Assembly: GCF_003473485.1 (NCBI RefSeq) | Contig: NC_053045.1 | Location: 63,737,994 to 63,801,993 of the forward strand | Direction: 5' to 3' | DNA length: 64,000 bases | Source of the DNA: Medicago truncatula | Lineage: Eukaryota; Streptophyta; Magnoliopsida; Fabales; Fabaceae | Shown here: piece after piece, positions 38,453 to 50,357 of the stretch | How the letters are laid out: each line of letters opens with the position of its first letter | Position numbering within the stretch: position 1 is the stretch's first letter | Notes under the pieces: model-generated | Database searches by the model: none | Told to the model about the DNA's origin: nothing | Seen by the model: the letters and a program-made list of their open reading frames with translations, nothing else | Position numbers and translations under genes: made by a program

Positions 38453-39948
38453 AATTAGAAACGCAAATGCACTGCTTAATGTGATTGTTAACAGTAGAAT
38501 TGGCTTAATGACGTTTATAACGTTCCAAGCCGTGGCGGAATTCCAAACAAGTCACTGAAACAATAAAGGAAAAGGAAAGTGCTTGTGAATTAGTTCTAAA
38601 TTAGATTAGATAGATCTGAAGCAAATTGAAAAGACAAAAAAGAATGGTTAGATAAACTTACGGCGGGGGGGGGCCTGACGGAGCGTATAACGAATCTGGT
38701 TTTCCGGCAGGGTCTAAGGTTGTTGAAATTATGCTATTGGTTATAACTAAGAATATTTTCGTTTTGAAGGAATTAAAACTAAAATAAAAATATTTTTTTC
38801 ACTGTTTCAAAAATAAATTTATTTTTCATGTTTATTGAAAAAATGTACTTAAATGTAACCTTTTTTTTTTTATCTCATGTAAAATAAAAATTTAAATGCA
38901 TTTTTAAAAGTGTCTTTTTTTAGATGACTTAAAAGTGTCTTTATGTTTTTTTTACAAAAATAAACGATATTCATTCATTCAAATTGATAGAGTGCATCGA
39001 TACAATACAAATCTAAAATCACTAAAAACAAAAAGGATAAATTTGTGATCAAATTCACATCATCCATGTTAATAGCATAAAACGGCAAAGTATTTATGCC
39101 TACAAATATGATTATATTCAAGTTACCGGAATACTCATACTCATGTCTCCGGATCTGCAACGTTGACGACGCTAAAATCATTGATTGGATCTGCGCTTGC
39201 TCAAAGCTAATCTTTCAAGCGGAATCAAATAAACACCGTACTAAGATGAGAAATAAAAAACACACTGCACAACGATGAGAAATCAAAACAAACAAAGTTG
39301 TGTAGAGACGACAAAATCACAATAAGAAACAAAAGAAAACTCGGAGGGATGATTTTTGGATCAAAGTTGACCCTTAATCACCCCTACGACAAGAAGGGGA
39401 AGATGAAGAAAGATGTGACAGTTAGGGTTTCAGAAGGATAGAAGAGAGAGAAAGAGAGAAAAGTGTCTTTATGTTGTAACAAAAATAAAGTGTCTTTATG
39501 AAAAAATTGGGATTTGGATCATCTACTTGGTTTTCTCTCTTGCCATTATCTCAGTCACTTATCTATGCTTTTCTCTCTCTTTTCAAAACTACAATTTTTA
39601 TTTTTTATGAAGTCTCATACGAGGGATGACTAAATAATAAAAGCAAGAGAGAATCGAAAAAAAAAAAATTGTATGAAAATAAAGTGATCTCATATAAATT
39701 AAATTTATCTTAATTGAATGATTTTTTTAATTTTTTATAATTGAATGATATTTTAGGATAAACATAATCAATAAAGTGAAAGTAAGTTATATACTTATAT
39801 GTGATTATATTTGAGATAAAATTATAATTAGATTCAACATCATAACATTCGTTGTTAAATAATCTCACATCAGTTCTCGTGAGTTTAGCTTGCTTGGTAA
39901 GAACAATACATAATGTATATAAGGTTAAGTTTTAAACCCCAAAAACCA
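38453..39948. other. Intergenic region upstream of SOBER1-like gene
   Basis: It holds the presumed promoter of the - strand gene, a G-run at 38663-38672, and AT-rich DNA. A purine-rich GAAGAAAGATGTGACAGTTAGGG-type stretch at 39400-39470 looks like the 5' end of some former gene or retroelement, but I cannot assign it. Confidence 0.35.
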
Positions 39949-40351
39949 TAAAAATAAGGTTTAAATGTGTGTTTAGTCCCTGCACTTTCGTCCAGTTTTG
40001 GCATTGGTCCCTGTGTTTTTTTTTTTTGTTTGACATTGATCTCTGCACTTTGTAAAACTTTTGGCTTTAGTCCTTCCATTAACTTTCCGTTAAAAAAAAC
40101 ATAAAATTAATGGTGTGGCACGTGGGTCAATCATGACATGCCACGTGGCACATTAAAAGACAAAAAAAAAATCAATTTTTAATTATTATTTTATTCATTA
40201 TTTTTTTACTTAAAAATATCATTAGTCCCTGCACTTTCGGTATTTTTTTATATTAGTCCTCCCACATGCCATACAGATAGTAATCCAAATACCCACATAC
40301 AACACGAAGAGAATCTATATATATGGTCCCCCCCACATGCCATTAAAGAAA

Positions 40352-40516
40352 GAGTAGTGTTATTTGAACAATCAATTTTGTGACAACTTATTTGACAACC
40401 AAAATTTACAAAGAAAAAGTAGTATTAAAACCATAGCAATAGAGAGATATAGTAAAATATAATGTGAGTATGAGAGAGAAAGTTGTCATAAAATAGATGT
40501 TCAAATATCTTTTCTC
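40352..40516. mobile_element. Mutator-like MITE, family M, copy 2 (nested)
   Basis: It starts GAGTAGTGTTATTTGAACA and ends TTCAAATATCTTTTCTC. Flanks TTAAAGAAA (40343-40351) and TTAATGAAA (40517-40525) match at 8 of 9 positions. It is the same family as 34706 and 47808 and lies inside the 3.0-kb element. Confidence 0.87.
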
Positions 40517-40556
40517 TTAATGAAATGGAAAGTTACATAAAAGAATATAAATTGAC

Positions 40557-40827
40557 GAGTAAATAGTCAATTTCCCCCATGAAATTGTAAGTTTAATCAA
40601 TTACCCCCCTGAAATTAACAAAACTTCAATTACCCCCCCTGAAATTTCACAACGTTAGTCAATTTACCGAAGTTTGGGGGGTATTTGCAAAACGTCATGT
40701 TCACTAACAGAAAAATTTGACGAAGGGGGTAAATTGACTAACGTTGTGAAATTTCAGGGGTGTAATTGAAATTTTGTTAATTTCAGAAAGGTAATTAATG
40801 AAACTTACAATTTCAGGGGAGTTACTC
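40557..40827. mobile_element. Foldback MITE nested in the 3.0-kb element
   Basis: It starts GAGTAAATAGTCAATTTCCC and ends GGGGAGTTACTC. Long inverted arms carry CCCCCTGAAATT and AATTTCAGGGG words. ATAAATTGAC flanks both ends exactly (40547-40556 and 40828-40837), which fits a 9-bp duplication plus one matching base. Confidence 0.87.
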
Positions 40828-41131
40828 ATAAATTGACTTAGTTAACATATAATAATAGAATCTTTCAAAAAAAAAAATATATATATATAATAATAGAAGA
40901 GTCTTGCTATTTCTTACTAAGATTGTGTATTAGAAAAGCAAGAATCAACACGCGTTGCTTTTAAAACAAATCAACAACTTTTCAGTTTCACTTATATACA
41001 CTTTTCCTTACCAAAAAAAAACTTATACACACTTTTCAGTTTCACTTATACACAATACAAGGAGGTGGTGGGTGAATTATAGTGCTAGAGAATAAACTAG
41101 TAAGAAATAGTGTTATCCATAATAGAAACAA

Positions 41132-42387
41132 GTTTAAAGTGCATTTTTCCCCTTTAACTTTCAAAAACTTGCAATTTTAGTCCTCTATATATAAAAACTA
41201 CAATTTTAGTCCCCTTTGCAATAGTAGTGTTTTACGTCAATTTTGACTCGATCAATGCCTATATGGTAGGCCACGTGTGTAATTATTAAATTAAAAAAAT
41301 TAAAAATGCCACATGATCATTTATAAATTAAATAAATAAAAAAGAAATTAAAAAATCAGAAGAAAAAAAATTAAAAGGAAGAGGCGAGACATTTCTTGGA
41401 TTTGTTTATCATCATTCACACATCATCAAATTTCATCTTCTCAAATCCAATCAATCTTTATTTGTTTCTCAAACTTTAACCTCCTCTCTGATTTTTTTTT
41501 TCTTTCTTTTTCACCTCATTTTCACACTTTCACCCTCAAGTCTGCAGCAGCCCGATCTTATGGCAGCCACACCCTTTTCCATTTTTAGTACTACAACAAC
41601 AACAAACTTTATGAAAAAACCCCAAAAAAGTCATCTTCAACCACAACCCAAACAAAATTCATACAACAAATCTTAAAATCCAACCCAACCCCAAAAGAAT
41701 TCCCAAATTCGAAACAGATTGCACGGTCTACGTCGACGTCGCCTGTGGGGCCAACGGTGGAAAAGCTTCCGCGAGAAATTCAGAAGAAACGAAAGAGATG
41801 GAGTCGGTCTGTAACAGTCGTCGGTGGTGGCGTTGGGTTGGAACGGCGGTGACGGGATTATTGAGTTTGATTGGATGAGTTATGGGTTTTGAGGTTTTGA
41901 AGAAATTATGAAAGTTTGATGAATGATTTGGGTTCGATGATCTGCACCAACCATTGCGATATTGTTTAAGTCCATGCCTATAATTTATATAACAAAACAA
42001 TGTATATGTTGATGATATGAAGGTTTAGATACTGTCAAATCCATAAGCATTTGATGATATGCTTTGATGAATGAAGGTTTTGGAATAGGAGAGATGAAGG
42101 AAATGTCACGCCTCTTCCATTTTCCTTTTCTTTTAATTTTTATTTTTATTTTTCTGATTTTTTTTAATTCTTTTTAATTTATAAATGATTATGTGGCATT
42201 TTTAATTTTTTTTAATTTAATAATTACACACGTGGCCTGCCATACAGGCGTTGATCGAGTCAAAATTGACATAAAGGACTACTATTGCAAATGAGCTTAT
42301 TCTTGGGGGCCAAAATAGTAGTTTTTGTACACAGGGGATTAAAATTGCAAGTTTTTGAAAGTTAAGGGGAAAAAGTGCACTTTAACC
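41132..42387. mobile_element. Nested Mutator-like element with possible captured gene DNA
   Basis: It starts GTTTAAAGTGCATTTTTCCC and ends AAAAAGTGCACTTTAACC, with long inverted arms (CTTTCAAAAACTTGCAATTT and its reverse). Flanks TAGAAACAA (41123-41131) and TAAAAACAG (42388-42396) agree at 7 of 9. The centre (about 41550-41950) has different composition. It includes an ATG-started frame at 41560 reading MAATPFSIFSTT and a GC-rich GTCGACGTCGCC stretch, resembling captured host gene sequence (Pack-MULE-like). The captured gene is not recognised. Confidence 0.85.
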
Positions 42388-43425
42388 TAAAAACAGACAA
42401 AATTCATAACAGAAACAAACAAACTTCATAAACAAGAAGAATCAGAAGAGTAAAACGAACCTTCAACAGAAAATGCAAACTCGAAGGTGGTGGTCGAAAT
42501 CGTAAACAAATAAACTCGAAGGTGGTGGTCGGAATCGTGACCAAAATCGAAGAGAAAGAAGAAGATGGTGGTCGAAATTAGAACAGAATGGTCGTCGAAA
42601 TTAAAATCAGCAGGTTAGGGTTGAAGTTGAAACTCCAATCCCATTTCTTCCGTCTTTCTCTTCCCCCGTGTTTTCTTTTTCTTTCTTTTCTCATCTTCTT
42701 ATTTTAATAAATCAATTTATTAAAATATTAATTAAAATTAATTATTTTAATTTATTAATTAAAATTTTGTCTTTTATTGTGCCACGTGGCGTGTTATGAT
42801 TGGCCCACGTGGCACACCGTTAGTTTTGTGTGTTTTTTTTAACGAAAATTTAACGGAAGGACTAAAGCCAAAAGTTTTACAAAGTGCAAGGACCAATGCC
42901 AAACAAAAAAACGTAGGGACCAATGCTAAAATTGGGCGAAAGTGCAGGGACCAAACACACATTTAAGCCTAAAAATAATCTCACATTAAATAACGTAAAG
43001 TTTTAACATAAATTTATAAGTGAATACAATCATCACCTTACAAATCAGTTTTTTAAGATTATTATCGGGAGATTAGTCACTTCAGTGTCTATGAAATAGG
43101 AAATGAGCCGTTACTTTAATCTTTGAATAGGAAATGAGTCGTTACTTTAATCCATAACGTAGATAAATTGCAAAGTAATTCCTAAATATAAACTTTTTTA
43201 ATCAATTTAATCGCAGACTCTGTTAGGTTACTTTAATCATGAATTAAAATTGAAGAGCGCTAAACCCCATGGTTTTTCCGACCTTCGCTCAAAATTGAAG
43301 AACCCTAGACCCCAATCCACGAACCCTAAACCCCATCTCTCTCGTAATCTCGTTTCCTCTATTTGTTTTCGATTTCCATTTGGGAAGGTGAAGATTAGTT
43401 CACCATTTCACTTCTTTCCATCATC

Positions 43426-44850
43426 ATGGTTCCGAACCTGACCCTGACTGCACCTCACGAAGCTGAAAACCAAATCGAAATCTCTCTCAAACAATCCCTC
43501 CAATCTCTTCAACCTTCCTTAAAACCACCCTTCTCCTTAACCATTCCAAATCCCGACGAATACATTCAACTCAACCACGCTATCCTTCACGCCATTCTCA
43601 CCCAACCCCATTTCTCCAAAACCCATGTCAAACACTTACACGCCATAATCACCGACGGTTACGCCACCTTCCTCAACCTCCTCTTCAATATCGTCCACCA
43701 CCTCTACCCCAAACTTCTTGGTTCGGTGAAACATCAACTTATTTGGGTCACCGATGAAATGATTCAAGTCTCGGGGATTGGCTATGATGCTTTATTGATA
43801 TCCCTTTTGAGACAAATTGTTGGTGGTGATTTCAGTGATGATAATTTATGGCTTTGTGAGAAGTTGGTGACACTTTTATTAGATAAATGGGATTGTTTAT
43901 TAGAAGAAATGCCACATGTTTTGTGTAGTGGTTTGTACGTGTTTCTTCGAGTTTTGGCTGATCATTGTAGGGTGAATGGTGAAAAGTTTGAGTCTTTGAA
44001 GCGTTTGGAGGTTCATTTCTGTGTGAAGATAGTGAGGGAAGAGTTTCATTTATGTATGAAAATTGGGAGGGATTTTATTCGGTTGTTGCAGGATTTGGTT
44101 CATGTTCCTGAGTTTAAGTCTATATGGAAGGATTTAATGCTGAATCCATCTAGTTTTAATACTTTAGGATTTAGTGGTGTTTCTCAGATTTATTTAACTA
44201 GGACTTCGAGTAGGTATGCTTTGCTTAGGATCACTCCTGCAATGGAGACACAATTGCGGTTTTTGCTTACTCACGTGAAATTGGGGAATCAAAAGAGGCA
44301 TTTGATGTGGTTTGCAAGGAAATTTTTAAACGAGCCTGATAAAGAGACTGTTGTAGTTGATATAGTTAGGTTTATATGCTGTGCACACCATCCACCAAAC
44401 GAGATTATTCAGTCTGATATAGTTCCAAGATGGGCTGTTATTGGTTGGCTTTTGACAACTTTTAGGAAGAAGAGTTGTGTTGAGGCCAATGCAAAACTGG
44501 CTTTGTTTTATGATTGGCTCTTTTTTGATGAAAAAGTTGATAATATTATGAACATAGAACCTGCTATTTTGTTGATGGTGCATTCTATTACCCAATATGT
44601 GGAGATGACCAACACTCTTCTTGAGTTTTTGTTACTTCTTGTTGACAACTATGATATGGAACATAAGGATATCATTGTTAAAGGTGTCTCATTGGCTTTT
44701 CGATTTCTTGAAAGCAAAGGTGTGATTCAGTCGCTTGATATTTTGACTTCTTGTCCTACATTGTCCCCTTCACTAAAAGAGGGCTTGAGTAGGCTATTAT
44801 CATCTGGAAAGCCTGAAAGCTCCAAAGAATTTCTTCCAGGTATGTTCTAG
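43426..44850 (+). CDS. INTS3-like protein (Integrator subunit 3), N-terminal part
   Basis: A single 474-codon open frame matches the N-terminal half of Integrator complex subunit 3. Recognisable blocks are [57 protein letters not shown] and TLLEFLLLLVDNYDMEHKDI. INTS3 works in the nucleus in the complex that cleaves snRNA and other non-coding transcripts; the Arabidopsis homologue is DSP3/EMB2739. Full-length INTS3 is roughly twice as long. A good donor, CCAG|GTATGT, sits at 44839/44840, so exon 1 may end there and the in-frame stop (44848) would be intronic. I could not find convincing following exons before 48 kb. The gene may therefore be a truncated copy, or its later exons may be too short for me to see. 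Sequence from 44382 is repeated in broken form at 56.9-57.5 kb. Confidence 0.8.
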   Translation: MVPNLTLTAPHEAENQIEISLKQSLQSLQPSLKPPFSLTIPNPDEYIQLNHAILHAILTQPHFSKTHVKHLHAIITDGYATFLNLLFNIVHHLYPKLLGSVKHQLIWVTDEMIQVSGIGYDALLISLLRQIVGGDFSDDNLWLCEKLVTLLLDKWDCLLEEMPHVLCSGLYVFLRVLADHCRVNGEKFESLKRLEVHFCVKIVREEFHLCMKIGRDFIRLLQDLVHVPEFKSIWKDLMLNPSSFNTLGFSGVSQIYLTRTSSRYALLRITPAMETQLRFLLTHVKLGNQKRHLMWFARKFLNEPDKETVVVDIVRFICCAHHPPNEIIQSDIVPRWAVIGWLLTTFRKKSCVEANAKLALFYDWLFFDEKVDNIMNIEPAILLMVHSITQYVEMTNTLLEFLLLLVDNYDMEHKDIIVKGVSLAFRFLESKGVIQSLDILTSCPTLSPSLKEGLSRLLSSGKPESSKEFLPGMF

Positions 44851-46830
44851 TCTATCATGGACATGGTTACCTTCAAGTTTCTTAAATTTGTCTTTAATCT
44901 AAATTAAGGTAGCTAAGAACAAGGTTTTAATTAACGGTCGCGATCGCATATAGGATTTTGCGATTTCGATCGTTACGGGTGTTGCGATACAGATTACGGT
45001 TGTCGCATTGTGAATTAATCACAACATTGCACAACTCTTAAATAATGATAGTAACTTAAATAACTTAAACTAGAGAAAGATTTGGAGTTCTAAACTATAT
45101 AAGGAAATAACTTATGTAATTTATGATCAAATATGTACTAAAAATATAATTTTCATCTATATCAATTGAAAAAATATTTGGATTCCATGTCTATTGTCAT
45201 GAACAGAATTTTTTTGCGGCCGTAACGGTGTTTCATCGCGGCTGTAACGGTGTTTCGTCGTGATTTTTGTTCACTCAGTGAAAAACGGTAACGTCCACTA
45301 CCTATACCTTTTTGTCGGGCCTTTTTCTCGGTAACGGACTGTTTTTTAGAACCTTGGCTAAGAATGTTATAGGAGTATGTAGGAAGCGGTTCACACATAT
45401 CAAGCCCCCTTTCTTATATAGTTTCAATTGCGAATTATGATATAATTGACATTTTTTCCACTAGCAAATGTATATATAGCAATCTGTTTTGTTTGCATTT
45501 CCTTTGGTCTTTTGTTAAGAAATGGCTGTTTAGTTAGGACTTGGGAGTTTGCGTTTGCAAATGAAACAACCAAATGCATTTTTAAGTGTGGTAATCAGTT
45601 TCACGTGTGGTATGGCAGTCTAGTGTAATGATATTAGAGACCAAACAACAGCTACATAATTCATTACTATATAATTTTACGATACTATAATCAACAGTGT
45701 TTCGTGCAAGATTCGTCTCTGACCTTTGATCCAGATTATTGTTCCGCATCATAATCCCTGAAAATAGATTTCAGTTTTGTTTCATATTCTACTGGTTTGA
45801 ATCTAGAAACGCTGCCACATCACCCTCCTCCCTATTCTCTTGCTTTGACGCATTCACTGGTTTTAATGCTCTCCAACTTCTTTGTAGTCTTCACTCTTCG
45901 GATTTTAAAGTTTATAATGCTGTAAGACGAGTAACCTGGATATAACCCAACATTATAAAGCTACTTTTTACAATTTTCTTTTACCTGTTTTTAAGTAAGT
46001 ATCACAAGTTTGTCTTTTTGAATATCACTTAACTTCTTTAGCATGAAGTTTAGGCAACTTGGTTCATAAAGTTATCAGTATAAGACCTATTTGAGGTTGA
46101 CTTTTAAACACCATTCTTTTTAATTTAGAAGTAATGGATATTTTTGAAATATAGGTTATGATGGTATGTCAAATGTGATGAATGATATAGATGACCATGC
46201 GACCTCTATATTCAATCAAAGGCTATCTAGAAACAATTTTGCCTTGTATATTCCCATGTTCGTAAAGATATTCTGTGTTGAAAGATCTTTTACTTGTACA
46301 TGAATAATTTAGTTAAAAATGAGCAATAATAGATCTGATGATGCCTTTTAGAGCTTTTACAGAACTGCATCACCATTTCTTTTTTGTATTTTTATGAGAT
46401 GGGTTACGTTTTGTTTTTTATTTGATTGGTTTATTCTTTATGCTGTTTTCAGTACTGAGTCAGCCAGGGCAACAAACGGTATAATATCCGCAAAGTTTAT
46501 ATATCAAACCATACTTACATCACCATTTTTCAATAAATAATGATCTTAAGGACAATGTGAAAAAGAAGCTGACTGCTATAAGATAAGAAAATGCTTCTTT
46601 GGAGAAAATACAGAATTGCTCTATGCCTTGGGAGTATTTTGATAGAACCAACTGTAAGTGTGTTCAAGAACCAACTGCGTTTCTGTAGATGAAGTGTTCC
46701 ATGCCTAAAGGTTACTACTAATGGTTAAGCTGAACTACCTTATTGTCGTCAGACACAATTTTTTAAATGAATTTTAAAAAAACTTATAATTTTATTATTT
46801 CTATAGATTGTAACTTTGGGTTGAAAACTG
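44851..46830. other. INTS3-like downstream region, no clear exons
   Basis: AT-rich sequence with a run of GTAACGGTGTTTC repeats at 45220-45300. One candidate exon follows an acceptor near 46155 (frame GYDGMSNVMNDIDDHATSIF) and would be in phase with the 44839 donor. The duplicate at 59.2 kb lacks it, and I cannot support it from family memory. Sequence from about 46017 is shared with 59.09-59.3 kb. Confidence 0.35.
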
Positions 46831-47660
46831 GAGTTTTTGTGGAGGAATTGTTAATGGTCATTGGATATTCTTGATACTTGGGCACCAATGGGGCCAAAAG
46901 GGAAAGTTAAGGACGGAACTGGGAAAATACTTGCATGTGAACTCAAGGATAGGCCAGTTTTTGAAGCGGATGTGCAGTCTGCCACAGTTTATTTGTTGGC
47001 TAAAGAGAGGGAAAAGTGAGATGTTTTGGTTGAAATATCCTCCTGGTTTTGGTGATCATCGGTCGCTGTTAGTGACTCATTTTGGGAGTTGTAAACCTCC
47101 TGGGAAATTTGGGGATTACCCTGTTGAGAGATGCTTGAAGCAGATGGATTGAGCATTCAAAGCTGTTGAGGTATCATCTTCTAGCTGAGATGCTCTTTTC
47201 TTCTTATGCAGTTAACTAGTTGGAAAACTCGTCACATCTGTGTATGTTGATGGATTTGAATGAGTTGCATTAGTTGCAGAAATAGAAACTTTGACTCCTT
47301 ATCATTATATTTATGGTAGAAATAGGAAAGCAAGATATGCATTTTGTTGGTTTGATATTCATTTGTAACCTCTCTCTCCCTCTCAGTCTTAAAGCTTCTG
47401 AACTTAAAGCTTTTAGAATTGTATTTTAACATAAATTCATATGAAGTAATGGAAAAGTTTCATGGTGGCCCAGCAAATAAAATCTATCATTGTCTATGGT
47501 TCGTTGTATTTTAAGTTTGTGGCTGTTTATATTTGGTTTCTGATTGCAGTTATGAAGTCAAAATCTTAATTTTATAATATACTGTACTGCAAGCATTTTG
47601 GAATTCTCTATGGTTTTTAACAAAATTTGGTAGCCAAATTTTGTGGAATGTTGGTTAACA
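46830..47660 (+). repeat. Gene-like fragment and flank, duplicated at 59.3-60.0 kb
   Basis: The stretch includes a protein-like frame (WAPMGPKGKVKDGTGK, then VFEADVQSATVYLLAKERE) ending at a TGA near 47019. A second frame then reads YPPGFGDHRSLL and VERCLKQMD. Neither is recognised. The second part and the following non-coding DNA (to 'tttgtggaatgtt') recur at 59330-60040 with substitutions and indels, marking the first unit of a tandem duplication. Confidence 0.6.
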
Positions 47661-47807
47661 AAATGTGGTAAAAAATGTAATTTTTTCGAGGAATCAAAAT
47701 GATTTGCCTTCAAATATATTTTTAGACCAAAAAAAAAAAACTTTTGAAAAGTACATGACTTTAGTGGGTTTTTTTTTTTCTCGACCAATTGGAGGGAGTT
47801 TATAAAT

Positions 47808-47992
47808 GAGTAGTGTTATTTGAACATCTATTTGCTTGACAACCAAATAGACAACCTTGTTTTTACAAAGAAAAATATGTATTGGCACGAAAATCAAAGT
47901 AATAGAGAGAGAAAATAAAAAATGTAATGTGAGTATGAGAGAGAAAGTTGTCACAAAAGTTGTACAAAATGGTTGTACAAATATCATTTCTC
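47808..47992. mobile_element. Mutator-like MITE, family M, copy 3
   Basis: It starts GAGTAGTGTTATTTGAACAT and ends TACAAATATCATTTCTC. Flanks TTTATAAAT (47799-47807) and TTTACAAAT (47993-48001) match at 8 of 9. It is 185 bp, the same family as 34706 and 40352. Confidence 0.88.
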
Positions 47993-48848
47993 TTTACAAA
48001 TGAGAGAATTTCACAATTCTCTGCGGCTGACTTTCGTCAGTGCCATTGCTCACACTCACTTGTGCCCAGTGTTCATGTTGTAAACCTCATAGACCACGTT
48101 CATTATGCATAATTCTGGTCCTCATACTTGACTGGTAGTACCAAATGTGATCAATTTGGATACTGCACAAATTGGAAGCTGGAAATTAAGAGAATGAAAA
48201 TTTGGCATGTTAGACTGCTTTATGCAAACTGTGATAACTTTCTTCAGTTCTTGTCTAAGGTAGCCGCCGTTTTCTATGATAAACTCTGATAATTTTGAGA
48301 CTATTATTTTTCCCATCCTATACCTTTCCTCGCACACCCTATTTTTTTCTTTTCAATTTTACCCCTGGTTCGGATTTCGTTTTTCAGATTGCATTGTTAG
48401 AATTTTGCAAATGTTTCCGGATTTGAAAATCTGGAATAATGTTTTACCAGAACTTTTGCAATTTTAATCTTCGAAATTCGTAAAAAAAAATAAAAAACAG
48501 AAATAAAAAGCCACAAACATAAAAACAACTCATTTTATTAATATATGAACAATACATTACAATAATTTTCAAGCTTTTTAAGCTTATTACATAAGATGCT
48601 AAATCTATTTCTACTCTTAGGGGGGGGGGGAAGAAGAAACCAATGCTGCATGATGGGACATACCAGTAGCTTTGGTGTTGGTGGGGAGACATAGGGGGCA
48701 CAGGGGCCTCTAGGGAACAAGAGACCATGATGGTCAACATGATATATATTCCGGAAACATACGATGTTGGGGTGAACAAAGGGAAACTTGAGACTTTGAG
48801 TATGGTGAGGGTTGGTTCGGATTTTAGAATCCGACTTTATTCAACATT

Positions 48849-48920
48849 GGATTCTTTTGTGTGTCCCACATTGCACCGACAATTTTTGTGGTCCACAACG
48901 CCCACATACCTCTATAAATA
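48849..48920 (+). promoter_or_regulatory. 72-bp promoter-like module, copy 1, with TATA box
   Basis: It runs from GGATTCTTTTGTGTGTCCCA to TATAAATA (48913-48920) and aligns without gaps to the module at 50358-50429, with 58 of 72 bases identical. The ATG of the following frame is 54 bp from the TATA box. The duplicated TATA context suggests promoter function but is not proof. Confidence 0.55.
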
Positions 48921-48966
48921 GGGGTCCCTGTTTTCATTACAATTAAACTACATCAGACAAAAAAAC

Positions 48967-49394
48967 ATGGAATTCCCTGTCTTTGATCCGAACACCAAGC
49001 TAGCGGCAGTCTACTACAACGGTGGAACACCACCCCATCTGTTTAGGATTCGAGACGATGTCACCCTCTCCGGGTTAAAGGATGAGCTGAATCAAATCAA
49101 CTCAACCACAAAGACACGAGGAGGGTGGTCGGAGTTGAATATCGATGTCCATTGTCCAACTCAGTCGGATCTCTTCGCTTCAGCCGGATGAACCTCAAGA
49201 ACGACGACGACCTGCGAACCATGTTCTCTGTCTTTGGTCAGCACAGTACAAGAGGACCGATCGAGTTGGACGCTTCGTTGGTTAGATCTGCTGAACAAAT
49301 TCTGAAAAGTTTGCACCGGGCCAGGAACTACGAAGAGATTCGGGCTCTGCTGGAGGGACTAGAGGAGGAAGAAATTAGTTTAGATGATCCGTGA
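48967..49394 (+). pseudogene. Frameshifted, transposon-like small ORF
   Basis: The first frame (MEFPVFDPNTKLAAVYYNGG, then LFRIRDDVTLSGLKDELNQI) runs out at 49191. The continuation (CPLSNSVGSLRFSRM, then NDDDLRTMFSVFGQ and SAEQILKSL, ending at 49394) is in another frame that overlaps it from 49125. The switch lies near the CACGAGGAGG at about 49115-49125. The combined layout resembles a short PB1-like N-terminal region that, as I recall, accompanies Mutator-type transposase genes in legumes; this is a weak recognition. It sits below a TATA-containing module and is probably a dead transposon fragment. Confidence 0.5.
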
Positions 49395-49415
49395 TAATGT
49401 GCTATCTTTTACTTA

Positions 49416-50116
49416 GGCTGTGTTTGGTAACACAAAAAAACTAGCTTATAGCTTGTTGTACTAGCTTATAAGCTTGTTTTGATAAAATGAGATGTGTTTG
49501 GTAAAAAACTTTTCTCACTAGCTTATAGCGTTTTTTAAGAAGCTAATCCAATTAGCTTTTTAGCTTATAGCTTGTACTTTTTATACTTTCTTCCCATTTT
49601 AACCGTTTCGTAATTTTATTTTATTTTATTATAATAAAAAAAAACTACCCACTATCTTCTTAAACTAACCACGTTTACCATGTATGGCTTTTTAAATTTT
49701 ATTGTCCACTTTTTTGTTTTTTTTTACTTTTCTCATAATTCATATAATATATAATTTTATATAAAATTTATAATAAATAGTGAAGCAAGTTTAGTTAAAT
49801 AAAATTCATAAAATAAAATAAAATTGTTAAATAAAAAAATTCGATTGAATTCATAAATACATTTATTATTTTGGAGATGAAAATAATTTTAAATATATTT
49901 AAATATTTAAAAATAAATGCGTTAAGTAATAAAAATTATATATATGATATTAAAAAAAATTAAACAAGCATGTCCTTTTATGTCATTTTATATTTATAGT
50001 CACTTTAACAGCTAATTTTATCAAACACTTTTAATTTTAATCAGCAAACTTTTCAACTATAAGCTAGCTTTTCAGCTATCAGCTAGCTTATAGTTTTTTT
50101 TTTACCAAACACACCC
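49416..50116. mobile_element. PIF/Harbinger (Tourist)-like MITE, 701 bp
   Basis: It starts GGCTGTGTTTGGTAACAC and ends TTTTACCAAACACACCC. TTA flanks both ends (49413-49415 and 50117-50119). Inner arms repeat CTAGCTTATAGCTTGT-type words in both orientations. It lies between the two promoter-like modules. Confidence 0.82.
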
Positions 50117-50357
50117 TTAATCGCGTGTTTTATGTTGTTTTAATTGTGTGTTAGTTATGTGTTGTTGAATTAAGTTGTTGCATTATGTTTTGAATAATAT
50201 ATATTATTTAAATTTTCATTATGTTTTAATTTACGTCAAAAATGTTCGTTTAATCGATAAAATAATCAAAGATAACCTTTTTGGATTACGAAATCCGATG
50301 GATTGACCTAGGGCGTAAGTGTGTTCCAGAAAACGAAATCCAGAATACCTCAGCATA

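Larger units (their letters stand above)
39958..42969. mobile_element. 3.0-kb Mutator-like element with nested insertions
   Basis: It starts GGTTTAAATGTGTGTTTAGT and ends CCAAACACACATTTAAGCC, with inverted repeats of over 100 bp that include TCCCTGCACTTTCG and GCCACGTGGC. TAAAAATAA flanks both ends exactly (39949-39957 and 42970-42978). It contains three further elements (40352, 40557, 41132) and a GGTGGTGGTCG-rich segment at 42470-42620 that may be captured host DNA. No transposase was seen, so it is non-autonomous. Confidence 0.92.

Noticed and set aside
43094..43155. AATAGGAAATGAG(C/T)CGTTACTTT direct repeat as a possible array
   Set aside because: There are only two copies, so it is not a CRISPR or satellite. 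It is a small duplication in the INTS3-like promoter region.
46871..47152. 93-codon frame as an independent gene
   Set aside because: It switches between two unrelated reading frames of older sequence, and its counterpart at 59.3 kb is broken. Treated as duplicated debris.
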